From Allobogoriella alba (lineage in GTDB: Bacteria; Actinomycetota; Actinomycetes; Actinomycetales; Actinomycetaceae), in contig NZ_JBHTCQ010000003.1 of NCBI RefSeq assembly GCF_042665525.1, positions 1-64,000 of the forward strand: a stretch of 64,000 nt of DNA. Reading direction: 5' to 3'. A program made the translations under genes and the position numbers. Shown here piece after piece: positions 37,315 to 45,433 of the stretch. The stretch's first letter is position 1; each line of letters begins with the position of its first letter. Below the pieces are notes generated by a model. It did not search any database. It was not told where the DNA came from and was given only the letters and a program-made list of their open reading frames with translations.

Positions 37315-37617
37315 GTGTCCACCGCGGTCCGTGCGTCCGGCCTGCTGCCCGTCGGCGGCGGCCACGAGATCTACTGGGAGGAGTCGGGCGACCCGCATGG
37401 GATCCCGGCGCTGTACCTGCACGGCGGTCCGGGCGGCGGGCTCGGCAAGGGCGGGTACCGCGAGCGGTTCGATCCGCAGAGGTTCCGCATCGTCGGCCTG
37501 GACCAGCGCGGCTGCGAGCTCGTCGTCGACGAGGACGAGGGCCGTGGCGGCGCCAACATGGCCGAGGCCTGGCAGGCGGCGAACACGCGGCACGCCCAGC
37601 GGGTCGGGACGGCGTGA
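37315..37617 (+). pseudogene. Truncated prolyl aminopeptidase (alpha/beta hydrolase) remnant
   Basis: An open frame of 100 residues that starts like a proline iminopeptidase: substrate strand YWEESGDPHGIPALYLHGGPGGG and DQRGC. The usual enzyme has over 300 residues; the catalytic serine, aspartate and histidine regions are absent. The last 30 residues do not follow the family. TAGCCT lies 7 bp before the GTG, so it may still be transcribed, perhaps to drive the next gene, whose GTGA overlaps its stop. Confidence 0.65.
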
Positions 37618-38165
37618 CCGACGGCGTCGCGCTGCATCCCCGGCTGATCGTGGTGAGCGGCCCGCCGGGCTCGGGCAAGACCACGCTCGCCCACCGCCTC
37701 GCCCGACGTATCGGCTGCCCGGCGGTCTGCCGCGACGAGATCAAGGAGGGCATGGTCCACGCGCACGGACCCGGGTTCCTCCCCGACACCCGCGATCCGC
37801 TCACCGCGCGCACCTATCCCCTGTTCTTCGCGTGCGTCCGCCTGCTCCTCGACGGTGGCGTGACCGTCGTCGCCGAGGCCGCCTTCCAGCACGGCCGCTG
37901 GGCGGCCGGCCTCACCCCGCTACGCGACCTGGCCGAGCTCCGGATCGTGCGCTGCGCGGCCGCTCCCGACGTCCTGCTGCGACGCCGGCAGCAGCGACTG
38001 GCCGAGATCCCCACCCGCTCCGCGCATCCAGACGCCGGCTGGCCTGAGACCGATCCGGCGTGGGAAGCGATCAGGCTCGACGTCCCGACGCTCGATGTGG
38101 ACACCGGCGACGGGTACGACCCGGCGCTCGAGGACATCGTCACCTTCGCCGCGGCCAGGACCTGA
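37614..38165 (+). CDS. P-loop kinase-like AAA ATPase
   Basis: A 183-residue protein with Walker A SGPPGSGKTTLA (about residues 15-26) and a VCRDEIKEGM motif as in small-molecule or zeta-toxin-like kinases. The lid region RRRQQRLAEIP carries arginines. The substrate is unknown. It overlaps the truncated peptidase frame by four bases. Confidence 0.75.
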   Translation: MTDGVALHPRLIVVSGPPGSGKTTLAHRLARRIGCPAVCRDEIKEGMVHAHGPGFLPDTRDPLTARTYPLFFACVRLLLDGGVTVVAEAAFQHGRWAAGLTPLRDLAELRIVRCAAAPDVLLRRRQQRLAEIPTRSAHPDAGWPETDPAWEAIRLDVPTLDVDTGDGYDPALEDIVTFAAART

Positions 38166-38302
38166 CGCGCCGCGCTCGGACCCACGTGATGCGGCCGGCG
38201 CAAATTCCGTTCTCGGTACGCCGCCGGTGTGCCAGGCTCCGGAGCGTCAGGGTGGCGCTCACCACGACCCGGGCGGACGGCCTCCGCCGAAGGGAGCAGG
38301 CA

Positions 38303-38671
38303 ATGACGCAGTACATGCTGACCAACCCGCACGACTCCGCGGAGGAGCCGACCATGGCCGACATGGATCCGGCCGTCCTCGAGGCGCTGCTCGCCAAGAC
38401 CATGGCCTTCCTCGACGACCTCCGGGCCCAGGACGCGCTCGTCTTCGCAGGCGGCCTGCACCCGCCGTCGAGCGCGAAGACGGTCGACGCCACCGGTGAG
38501 ACGCCGACGGTCGAGAACCGGCCGTTCGTCGAGGCCGACCAGTACGTCGGCGGCTTCTGGGTCATCGACGTCGCGAACGAGGAGGCGGCGGTCGAGTGGG
38601 CCACCCGCGCCTCGGAGATGCTCGGCGGCCCCATCGAGGTGCGCGCGTTCCAGGAGATCCCGGACGCTTGA
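38303..38671 (+). CDS. YCII-related domain protein
   Basis: A 122-residue protein of the YCII/DGPF type, a small dimeric ferredoxin-like fold: MTQYMLTNPHD at the start and GGFWVIDVANEEAAVEWATRASE near residues 80-102. Such genes are often next to ECF sigma factors, but none is here. AAGGGAG lies 7 bp before the ATG. Function unknown. Confidence 0.8.
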   Translation: MTQYMLTNPHDSAEEPTMADMDPAVLEALLAKTMAFLDDLRAQDALVFAGGLHPPSSAKTVDATGETPTVENRPFVEADQYVGGFWVIDVANEEAAVEWATRASEMLGGPIEVRAFQEIPDA

Positions 38672-38715
38672 GGCCGCACTGCTGGGCCCCGCGGCCGGCG
38701 CGAGCCGGCCACCGC

Positions 38716-38736
38716 CTTGAGCGTTGTCGACTCAAC
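38716..38736 (+). promoter_or_regulatory. HAIR element (HspR operator)
   Basis: CTTGAGC-N7-ACTCAAC, matching the HspR consensus CTTGAGT-N7-ACTCAAG at 12 of 14 arm positions with the correct 7-bp spacer. It lies 154 bp before hsp20 and upstream of the CIRCE element. Confidence 0.75.
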
Positions 38737-38759
38737 TTTTCGCCCTGAGCGATCACCGC

Positions 38760-38786
38760 TTAGCACTCGAATAGGGAGAGTGCTAA
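38760..38786 (+). promoter_or_regulatory. CIRCE element (HrcA operator)
   Basis: TTAGCACTC-N9-GAGTGCTAA, a perfect match to the CIRCE consensus. It lies about 100 bp before the hsp20 start codon. I could not settle which hexamers form the promoter around it. Confidence 0.95.
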
Positions 38787-38889
38787 ATCTGTTGTCGTGC
38801 ACGAAGCACCCGACCGGTCCGCAGCGACGGTCCCGGCCGGGCGGCCCGGAAGGTCCGGGCCGACAGTGTTGGATCAGGGGTGATCTTTC

Positions 38890-39330
38890 ATGGCTACGCG
38901 TTTCGACCCGTTCCGGGAGATGGACGAGTGGCTCGCCACCATGCGGCGCCAGGTCCCGAACGCACCCGGCATGCCACTGGACCTGTACCGCGAGGGTGAG
39001 TCCTACGTCGCCCGCGTGGACCTGCCCGGCGTCGACCCGGCAACGATCGACGTCGACGTCGAGGACCGAACGCTGACCGTGCGCGCCGAACGGCGCATGG
39101 ACGTTCCCGAGGACGCGCAGTGGCTCACCCACGAGCGCCCGACCGGCACGTTCGCCCGTCAGCTCTCGCTGGGCCACGGCCTCGCCCTCGACCGGATCCA
39201 GGCGGCCTACGCCGACGGCGTGCTCACGCTGACGATCCCGGTCGCCGAGGAGGCCCGACCGCGCAAGATCGAGGTGGCCCACACGGGCAACCGCGCCGAG
39301 GTCGAGCAGCGCTCCGAGCCTGCCGCCTGA
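38890..39330 (+). CDS. Small heat shock protein Hsp20
   Basis: A 146-residue alpha-crystallin family holdase that keeps unfolding proteins soluble. After an N-terminal MATRFDPFREMDEWL, the alpha-crystallin domain spans about residues 30-125 (ARVDLPGVDPATIDVDVEDRTLTV; then YADGVLTLTIPVAEEARPRKIEV, including the PxxI-type tail). The upstream HAIR and CIRCE elements indicate heat-shock repression by HspR and HrcA. Confidence 0.93.
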   Translation: MATRFDPFREMDEWLATMRRQVPNAPGMPLDLYREGESYVARVDLPGVDPATIDVDVEDRTLTVRAERRMDVPEDAQWLTHERPTGTFARQLSLGHGLALDRIQAAYADGVLTLTIPVAEEARPRKIEVAHTGNRAEVEQRSEPAA

Positions 39331-39343
39331 GGTCCCGGCAGTA

Positions 39344-39376
39344 CACCGAGGCCCGCGCACGTCGCGGGCCTCGGTG
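39344..39376 (+). terminator. Terminator after hsp20
   Basis: A perfect 14-bp stem (CACCGAGGCCCGCG with its complement) around a 5-nt loop, 13 bp after the hsp20 stop codon. A short CTGT follows rather than a T-run. Confidence 0.8.
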
Positions 39377-39444
39377 CTGTCCGGCACCGGGGCGCACCGC
39401 GCGTCGATCGGGTCCCGTGACTTGGCCGGTCCTACCATGGAGGC

Positions 39445-40275
39445 GTGAGCCAGACCGAGACGCCGCTCGCCGCCACCGCCGCCGGCACGGCCTACGAGGA
39501 TCTCCTGCGGCACGTCCTGGAGCACGGCACCCCCAAGAGCGACCGGACGGGGACCGGGACGCGCAGCGTCTTCGGCCACCAGATGCGGTTCGACCTGCGT
39601 GCCGGCTTCCCGCTGGTGACCACGAAGCGCGTCCATCTGAAGTCGATCGTCGGTGAGCTGCTGTGGTTCCTGCGCGGCGACTCGAACGTCCGCTGGCTGC
39701 AGGACCACGGCATCCGGATCTGGAACGAGTGGGCGGACGAGGACGGCGACCTCGGACCGGTCTACGGCGTCCAGTGGCGATCCTGGCCCACGCCCGACGG
39801 TGAGCACGTGGACCAGATCCGGCAGGTGCTCGAGACGCTTCGCCGCAACCCGGACTCCCGCCGCATGGTCGTCTCCGCCTGGAACGTCGCCGAGCTCGAC
39901 CAGATGGCACTCATGCCGTGCCACGCGTTCTTCCAGTTCTACGTCGCCGAGGGGCGGCTCAGCTGCCAGCTCTACCAGCGCAGCGCCGACCTCTTCCTCG
40001 GCGTGCCGTTCAACATCGCCTCCTACGCCCTGCTCACGCACATGGTCGCCCAGCAGGCCGACCTCGAGGTCGGCGACTTCGTGTGGACCGGCGGCGACTG
40101 CCACATCTACGACAACCACGTCGAGCAGGTCCGCGAGCAGCTGACCCGCGAGCCGTACCCGTTCCCGACGCTGCGCCTGCGCAAGGCGTCCTCTCTGTTC
40201 GACTACGACTTCGACGACGTCGAGGTGGTCGACTACCAGCACCACCCCGCGATCAAGGCACCGGTCGCGGTCTAG
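39445..40275 (+). CDS. thyA: Thymidylate synthase
   Basis: A 276-residue ThyA converting dUMP to dTMP with methylene-tetrahydrofolate. The active-site loop is LMPCHAFFQFYV (about residues 153-164), with DRTGTGTRSVFG, LLWFLRGDSN and a C-terminal KAPVAV. GGAGG precedes the GTG closely, and a TACCAT -10-like hexamer lies about 9 bp upstream. Forms an operon with folA. Confidence 0.96.
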   Translation: MSQTETPLAATAAGTAYEDLLRHVLEHGTPKSDRTGTGTRSVFGHQMRFDLRAGFPLVTTKRVHLKSIVGELLWFLRGDSNVRWLQDHGIRIWNEWADEDGDLGPVYGVQWRSWPTPDGEHVDQIRQVLETLRRNPDSRRMVVSAWNVAELDQMALMPCHAFFQFYVAEGRLSCQLYQRSADLFLGVPFNIASYALLTHMVAQQADLEVGDFVWTGGDCHIYDNHVEQVREQLTREPYPFPTLRLRKASSLFDYDFDDVEVVDYQHHPAIKAPVAV

Positions 40276-40772
40276 TGCCCCTCGGTCTCATCTGGGCCCA
40301 GGCGCGCGACCGGGTCATCGGCGCCGACGGGACGATGCCCTGGCACGTGCCGGAGGACATGGCGCGGTTCCGCCGGATCACCGCCGGCACGACAGTGGTC
40401 ATGGGACGGACTACCTGGGAGTCCTTCCCCCCGGGGTTCCGGCCGCTGCCGGACCGCCGCAACATCGTCCTGACCCGCCGCACGGACTACTCCGCGCCGG
40501 GCGCGGAGACGGTGGCGGACCTCGAGACCGCGCTCACGGCGGCCGGGAGCGGCACGGTCTGGATCCTCGGGGGCGGGGAGATCTACGCGCAGACGATCGA
40601 CCGGGCCGACGTCCTGGAGGTCACCGAGATCGACATCGAGGTCGACGGCGACACCCGGGCCCCGGAGATCGACCCGGCCGTCTGGCGCGTCACCTCGGTT
40701 GACCCCGACGACGGGTGGCACGTCTCCTCGAAAGGGCCCCGCTTCCGCTTCCTCACCTACCGGCGCGCCTGA
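40275..40772 (+). CDS. folA: Dihydrofolate reductase
   Basis: A 165-residue DHFR that regenerates tetrahydrofolate used by ThyA. Motifs: LIWAQARDRVIGADGTMPWHVPEDM, VVMGRTTWESFP, RNIVLTRR and WILGGGEIYAQ, with C-terminal FRFLTYRR. The GTG overlaps the thyA stop by one base (TAGTG). About 1 kb downstream there is a second, degenerate copy of its 3' end. Confidence 0.96.
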   Translation: MPLGLIWAQARDRVIGADGTMPWHVPEDMARFRRITAGTTVVMGRTTWESFPPGFRPLPDRRNIVLTRRTDYSAPGAETVADLETALTAAGSGTVWILGGGEIYAQTIDRADVLEVTEIDIEVDGDTRAPEIDPAVWRVTSVDPDDGWHVSSKGPRFRFLTYRRA

Positions 40773-40994
40773 GCCGCACGGGCCCCCACGCAGGAACCGG
40801 GCACCCGACCTAGCCCCGCGTGCGCGCACTGCGCCCCCGGTGCGCACAGAGGCGCGGTCGACGCGACCGGCACTCAGTGCTGCTGAACGTGCGGGTGCAG
40901 CTCGCTCTCTACCGCCGCTGTGTGGTCTGTTGCAACAATCGCGACGTCCACATCGGCTATGGACGCCGTTCGTCCGCACGGGGGGAGAAGCCAC

Positions 40995-41759
40995 ATGTCG
41001 TACGAGATCAGCCGCCGCGGTCTCATCACCGGGACGCTGGCAACGGGTGTTGCCGCCGGCCTCGGTGTCGATCCCGCAGCGGCCGCCGCGAGGGAACGCG
41101 GGCTCAAGCTGTCGACCGCCAATGTCGGCTTGGAGAGCACGCCACGGGTCGGATCGATCCTGTCCGGACAACGACCGCACGTGATGGTGCTCAGCGAGGC
41201 CGAGAACGCCCGGTCACATCTGTCCGCTCTGGCCGATCGGCACGGCTACCGGCTCAAGCAGTACACCAGGAAGCACGGTGATCTCGCGCCGGAGATCGCG
41301 TTCCTGATCCGCGACGACGTCACGATCCTGCAGCGCCGGCTGCTGAAGATGACTGAACGGTGGCGGTTCAAGCGGTGGCGCGAACCGCGTCGCTACCAGG
41401 CCTTCAAGGTCAGGCACAACGGAGCTACCTGGTGGGTGATCGGGATCCACTTCCCCCCGATGGGTTACCTCCGCGAGGCGAACCAGCAGGCGTGGCGGGA
41501 GTCCCGGATGCGGATCCAGCGGTTCGCGCACAGCCACCCGAACCACCCCGTGATCGCGGTCGGCGACTTCAACAAGCTCGCGCCCGCCGTCGACGACGCA
41601 TTCCCTCGTTTCACGACCAAGCTCGGCAGTCATAAGACGCACGCGATCAGCATCAACGGCCGCGGTGACCGGTTCGGCCGGAAGAGACGGCACGAGCCGA
41701 AGCCAAAGGGTGGCAACGGCCACGGCTGGGTCACCTTCAATCTGTGGCAGGCTGTCTGA
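40995..41759 (+). CDS. Endonuclease/exonuclease/phosphatase-like protein with Tat-type signal
   Basis: 254 residues. The N-terminus MSYEISRRGLITGTLATG with twin arginines and an Ala-rich stretch (AAAAARERG) looks like a Tat signal. The mature part resembles the EEP fold: STANVG, IGIHFPP, VIAVGDFN. The third catalytic block near the C-terminus (usually SDH) is not clear. GGGGGAG lies 7 bp before the ATG. By eye it is less GC-rich than its neighbours, and it sits between folA and a copy of the folA 3' end, so it may be acquired. Region 40773-40994 before it holds no gene. Confidence 0.65.
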   Translation: MSYEISRRGLITGTLATGVAAGLGVDPAAAAARERGLKLSTANVGLESTPRVGSILSGQRPHVMVLSEAENARSHLSALADRHGYRLKQYTRKHGDLAPEIAFLIRDDVTILQRRLLKMTERWRFKRWREPRRYQAFKVRHNGATWWVIGIHFPPMGYLREANQQAWRESRMRIQRFAHSHPNHPVIAVGDFNKLAPAVDDAFPRFTTKLGSHKTHAISINGRGDRFGRKRRHEPKPKGGNGHGWVTFNLWQAV

Positions 41760-41777
41760 TCCCGATGCCCGTGGGGT

Positions 41778-41867
41778 GATCGACCCGGCCATCCGGCGCG
41801 TCACCTCCGCCGACCTCGACGACGGGTGGCACGTCTCCTCGACGGGCCGCGCTTCCGCTTCCTCACC
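41778..41867 (+). pseudogene. Degenerate copy of the 3' end of folA
   Basis: This stretch aligns with folA 40667-40760: by eye 59 of the first 65 positions agree, then one base is missing and about 17 identical bases follow. It encodes IDPAIRRVTSADLDDGWHVSS in one frame and GPRFRFLTHHRR in the next, against DPAVWRVTSVDPDDGWHVSS and GPRFRFLTYRR in folA. It has no start and is frameshifted, so it is a fragment. Confidence 0.85.
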
Positions 41868-41978
41868 CACCACCGCCGCGGGTGGGGAGGCTGCACCGTC
41901 ACTGTGCGGGCTCCCCCCTCGTCGTGCTCCGGGGCGGCTGCGACAGTGATCGCAACGACGGCGGAGGCGGTGGGCCCG

Positions 41979-42635
41979 ATGAACGCACGCGCACAGGGCG
42001 ACGGGCCGGGGTTGCTGCGAGGCGGCGTGCGGCCATGGGCCGCTGTGCTCGTCGGCGCCGTTGCCGGCCTCGCCTGGGCGGCGGCACTACGCGCCTACAT
42101 GGCCGAGCTGGCCGGCAGCACCTCCGAGGTCGGCTGGGCGGGCACGTTCCTCGCGATCCTCCTCCCCGGTGCGCTCACCGGCGGCGTCCTGGGGTGGGCG
42201 CACGCGCGCGGCCGGCGTCCGGCGCCGCCCCGATGGCCTGTCCTGGCGCCACTGCCGTTCGCCGTCGCGCCGCTCTTCCTGCCGGGCGCGCTGGCGGATC
42301 TCTTCTCCTCCGCGCTGGGCCTCGGCGCCCTCGCCGTCGCGCTGTACGGCATCGCGGGCGGCTACGCACTCTCGGGCCGTGGAAGCCGCCTCGGACGCGC
42401 GCTGTGCGCGGTCCCCACCGCCGCGGTGGCGATCGGGATCGGCATCACGCCCCCGCTCGTCGGCGGGCCCGACCTCACCCTCACCGAGCCCCGCGGCGCA
42501 TGGGTCGCCGTCCTCGGCGTCACGCTCATGGTCCTGGCGGCCGTGGCGTGCTCGATCCCGTGGCGCTCGGCAGGTCCGGTACAGGTACCGAGCCGCAGAT
42601 CCGAGCTCCGTCACCTGAGCCGCTCTCGATCGTGA
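41979..42635 (+). CDS. Multi-pass membrane protein of unknown function
   Basis: 218 residues with about six hydrophobic helices (AAVLVGAVAGLAWAAAL; FLAILLPGALTGGVLG; ALGLGALAVALYGIAGGYAL; AWVAVLGVTLMVLAAVAC). Not recognised. The ATG at 41979 follows a GGAGG by 12 bp; a GTG at 41946 is an alternative. The frame is also open through the folA fragment upstream, which I exclude. Its 3' end overlaps the convergent kinase gene by 110 bp. Confidence 0.6.
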   Translation: MNARAQGDGPGLLRGGVRPWAAVLVGAVAGLAWAAALRAYMAELAGSTSEVGWAGTFLAILLPGALTGGVLGWAHARGRRPAPPRWPVLAPLPFAVAPLFLPGALADLFSSALGLGALAVALYGIAGGYALSGRGSRLGRALCAVPTAAVAIGIGITPPLVGGPDLTLTEPRGAWVAVLGVTLMVLAAVACSIPWRSAGPVQVPSRRSELRHLSRSRS

Positions 42636-44625
42636 GCGTGCCGCCCACCGCGGCCAGCCGGTCACCGATGTTCACCAACCCGGACGTCGCACGGTCGTCG
42701 TCGGTCCGGTAACGGTCGAAACCTACGCCGTCGTCGCGGACCGAGAAGGTCAGCGTGCCCCCATCCACGGAGAGCTCCACCTGGATCCGTCCTGCGCCGC
42801 TGTGCTTGAGGGCGTTCTGGATCGCCTCGAGGCACGCGAAGTACACCGCGGACTCGATCGCCGCGTCGTAGCGTGCGACGCCGTCGGCGGACACGTCCAC
42901 CGGGACGGGCAGCCCGCGGGCGTGGGCGCGCAGCGCCGCGGCGACGCCGGCCTGGTCCAGGATCGGTGGCTGCAGCCCGTGCGCCAGCACCCGCAGCGTG
43001 TCGACCGCGCCGTCGATGCCCGCGGCGACCTCCCCGAGATCCGCCGCGAGGTCACCGGGCGCCGGCAGCGCGGCCTGGATCACGGCCAGCCGGAGCCGCA
43101 GGGCGATCAGCTGTGCCTGTGCGCCGTCATGCAGATCCCGTTCGATGCTCCGGCGTGCCGCGTCCTGGGCCTCGACGAGGCGCCGGCGGGACGAGCGCAG
43201 CTCGACCAGCTGGTGCTCGAGCGCCGCCGACAGTCGGGCGTTGTACAGCGCCGCCGCCGTGATGTGACTGACGTCCGCAAGCAGCTGGTGACTCCAGCGC
43301 GGGAGATCGCCCGGGACGTCGGCCAGCAGCCGGAGCTCGCCCAGCTGCTCGTCATGGCTGACGACGGGCGCGGCGAGCACGGTCCCGAACGCGCCCTCGC
43401 GGCCGGATGTGGCCGCAAGGACCAGCTCGCCGTGCTCACGCAGCCACGCCTCCGCCCGCGCCGAGCCGGTCGCACGCCTGAGCACGTCGACGACACCCGC
43501 GAGCAGGTCCGTGGCGGCGCCGGCACTCGCCTGCGCCGCCATCTGAGAGACCACCTGCGTGTGGTCGGTCCCGAGGTGGTAGACCGCGCGGGTGATCAGG
43601 CGGCTCGTCACCCGGCGGACCGGCTCGACGCCGAGGGCCACCAGGCCCACCGCGACCAGGGGCAACAGGTCGTTGTCGCTCATGCGCGCGGCGACCCAAC
43701 CGACGGCGACGATCGCCGCCGCGACGAGCGCCGTCACCACGACGGACAGCCCGACGACGACGGTGCGCCGGGCGAGCACGGGCTCGAGGTCGTGCACCCG
43801 CAACCGGGCCACCGCGAGCGCGTAGGCGAGCAGCACGAGCTGCAGCGCCACCAGGCTCGTCGGCGTCCACATCCACGGCCACGGATACGTCGCGAGGCAC
43901 AGCACGGCCAAGAGAGTCACCGCCGTGCCGACGACCTGGAACGGGCGACGTTGGTCCGCGGCCGTGTGCCGCCACCGAACGACCATGGCGGCCAACGCCC
44001 CCAGCGTGGCCGCGGCGAGCAGCGCGAATCCCGGCAGGAGCAGGAGCGGGACGACGACGGGCTCGGAGCCGACGGCCCAGTCCGCCGCCGGCCAGCCGTC
44101 GACGACCAACCCGGCCAGGGCCAGGACCCCACCGGCCGCACCGAGCCGTAGCACGAACCGCCAGCGCGGCCCGGGCAGGTGCCCGTCCGGGAAGATCGCC
44201 GGCAGGACCGTCACCAGCAGCACCACCTGCGGCAGCCACAGCCAGTTCATGAACCACAGCGGCACGGACGCCGCGGCCGGCATGCGGGCCGGGATCAGGT
44301 CCGGCACGGTCGGGATCGGCGCACTGTGCCCCCACTGCACCATGCCGACGTCGGCGAGCGCGGCGACCACCACATGCGCGGCGCCCAGTGCGGCCACCAC
44401 CAGCAACAACCTGCCGATCGGGTTGCCAGGCCGTCTGCGGACGACGAGCCGGCCGACCCAGGAGAGCATCAGCGCCGTCGGAGCGTTGTGGAGCACGAAC
44501 AGGCCGTACATCACCTCGACCGACCGGCCGCGCAACCACAGTGAGCCGACGGCGACCACGACGGCGGCCGAGATAGCCGTCGCCGCCACGGTCGCCCACG
44601 GGCGTCGAGCCGCGACCCGCTCCAC
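42526..44625 (-). CDS. Sensor histidine kinase with multi-helix membrane domain and GAF-like region
   Basis: 699 residues. About ten hydrophobic helices occupy the first 350 residues. A GAF-like region (about 370-480) is followed by the HisKA_3 phosphoacceptor RDLHDGAQAQLIALRLRL, and an ATPase domain with CLEAIQNALKHSG, RDDGVGFD and SGLVNIGDRLAAVGGTL. I chose the GTG at 44625 because GATACT ends 6 bp before it; the longer frame would cross the divergent gene's promoter. The response regulator at 45434 is its likely partner. Confidence 0.82.
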   Translation of the reverse strand: MERVAARRPWATVAATAISAAVVVAVGSLWLRGRSVEVMYGLFVLHNAPTALMLSWVGRLVVRRRPGNPIGRLLLVVAALGAAHVVVAALADVGMVQWGHSAPIPTVPDLIPARMPAAASVPLWFMNWLWLPQVVLLVTVLPAIFPDGHLPGPRWRFVLRLGAAGGVLALAGLVVDGWPAADWAVGSEPVVVPLLLLPGFALLAAATLGALAAMVVRWRHTAADQRRPFQVVGTAVTLLAVLCLATYPWPWMWTPTSLVALQLVLLAYALAVARLRVHDLEPVLARRTVVVGLSVVVTALVAAAIVAVGWVAARMSDNDLLPLVAVGLVALGVEPVRRVTSRLITRAVYHLGTDHTQVVSQMAAQASAGAATDLLAGVVDVLRRATGSARAEAWLREHGELVLAATSGREGAFGTVLAAPVVSHDEQLGELRLLADVPGDLPRWSHQLLADVSHITAAALYNARLSAALEHQLVELRSSRRRLVEAQDAARRSIERDLHDGAQAQLIALRLRLAVIQAALPAPGDLAADLGEVAAGIDGAVDTLRVLAHGLQPPILDQAGVAAALRAHARGLPVPVDVSADGVARYDAAIESAVYFACLEAIQNALKHSGAGRIQVELSVDGGTLTFSVRDDGVGFDRYRTDDDRATSGLVNIGDRLAAVGGTLTIESGSGDGARICGSVPVPDLPSATGSSTPRPPGP

Positions 44626-44788
44626 CCAGCGAGTATCGACCGCTCGGCCGCCGCCCGTGAGGCGATCAGCCGCACCGGGCTCGTACGGCCGGCCTCCCGG
44701 CGGTTCGTCGGCGGGCGCCCTGGGCGCAGCACCGGACCGGAGCGAGGCTCGAAAGGTCCGTGCAGCACTAGACCCTTCGGAGACCACC

Positions 44789-45415
44789 ATGAACGTCACC
44801 CGTCCTGGCGACCGCTTCCTCGCGTCCGCCGTCGTGCTCGCCCCGATCGTCTTCCTGGCCGGCGACGTCGCCTACATCGTGGCCGGGAACGGCGTGAACG
44901 ACGGCGTCCTCGGCGGCACCGTGGGCGTCTGGTCGTGCTTCCTCCTCGGCTGGGCCTTCGTCGGCCTGGCACGGTGCCTCGCGGCTTGCGCTCCCCGCGG
45001 GTCTCTCGCCCTGCTGGTGCTCGCCCTTCCAGCCGTCTGCGCCGGGGCGGGGTTCAACGTCAACGCGCTGCACCGGGCACAGTTCGGCAACGACTTCCCG
45101 GAGGCCGCCTTCACCGATCCTGCGGGGGCCATCGGTGTGCTCGCCTTCGTGCCGTGGGGCTGGTTCGCCCCGGCGGCCTTCGTCCTCACCGGCGTCCTCG
45201 TCTGGCGGACCCGGATCGGCCCGCGGTGGGCGGCGGCGCTGACCACAGCCGGTGGTCTGTTGTTCATCAGCGCGCGTCCGGTCGCCATCGACCCGCTGGT
45301 CGTGGTCGCCGACCTGACCCTCGTGCTCGGGCTCGTCCCCATCGGCATCGCCATGCTCGCCCGGCGCCGGCCCGCTGCCGATCCGGAGCTCCCGGCCGCG
45401 GCCGCGGTGCGCTGA
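44789..45415 (+). CDS. Six-helix membrane protein of unknown function
   Basis: 208 residues, with hydrophobic helices at about 10-30, 42-62, 70-90, 110-135, 148-165 and 170-190 and a short polar tail. Not recognised. GGAG lies 6 bp before the ATG. It lies between, and probably belongs to, the kinase (divergent) and the response regulator (18 bp downstream), so it could be a sensor partner or a target. Confidence 0.65.
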   Translation: MNVTRPGDRFLASAVVLAPIVFLAGDVAYIVAGNGVNDGVLGGTVGVWSCFLLGWAFVGLARCLAACAPRGSLALLVLALPAVCAGAGFNVNALHRAQFGNDFPEAAFTDPAGAIGVLAFVPWGWFAPAAFVLTGVLVWRTRIGPRWAAALTTAGGLLFISARPVAIDPLVVVADLTLVLGLVPIGIAMLARRRPAADPELPAAAAVR

Positions 45416-45433
45416 GCGCGCTACCGTCCCGTC

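Noticed and set aside
41826..41978. N-terminal extension of the membrane protein through the folA fragment
   Set aside because: The added residues (GPRFRFLTHHRR) are a shifted-frame relic of the folA C-terminus, not a plausible N-terminus for a membrane protein.
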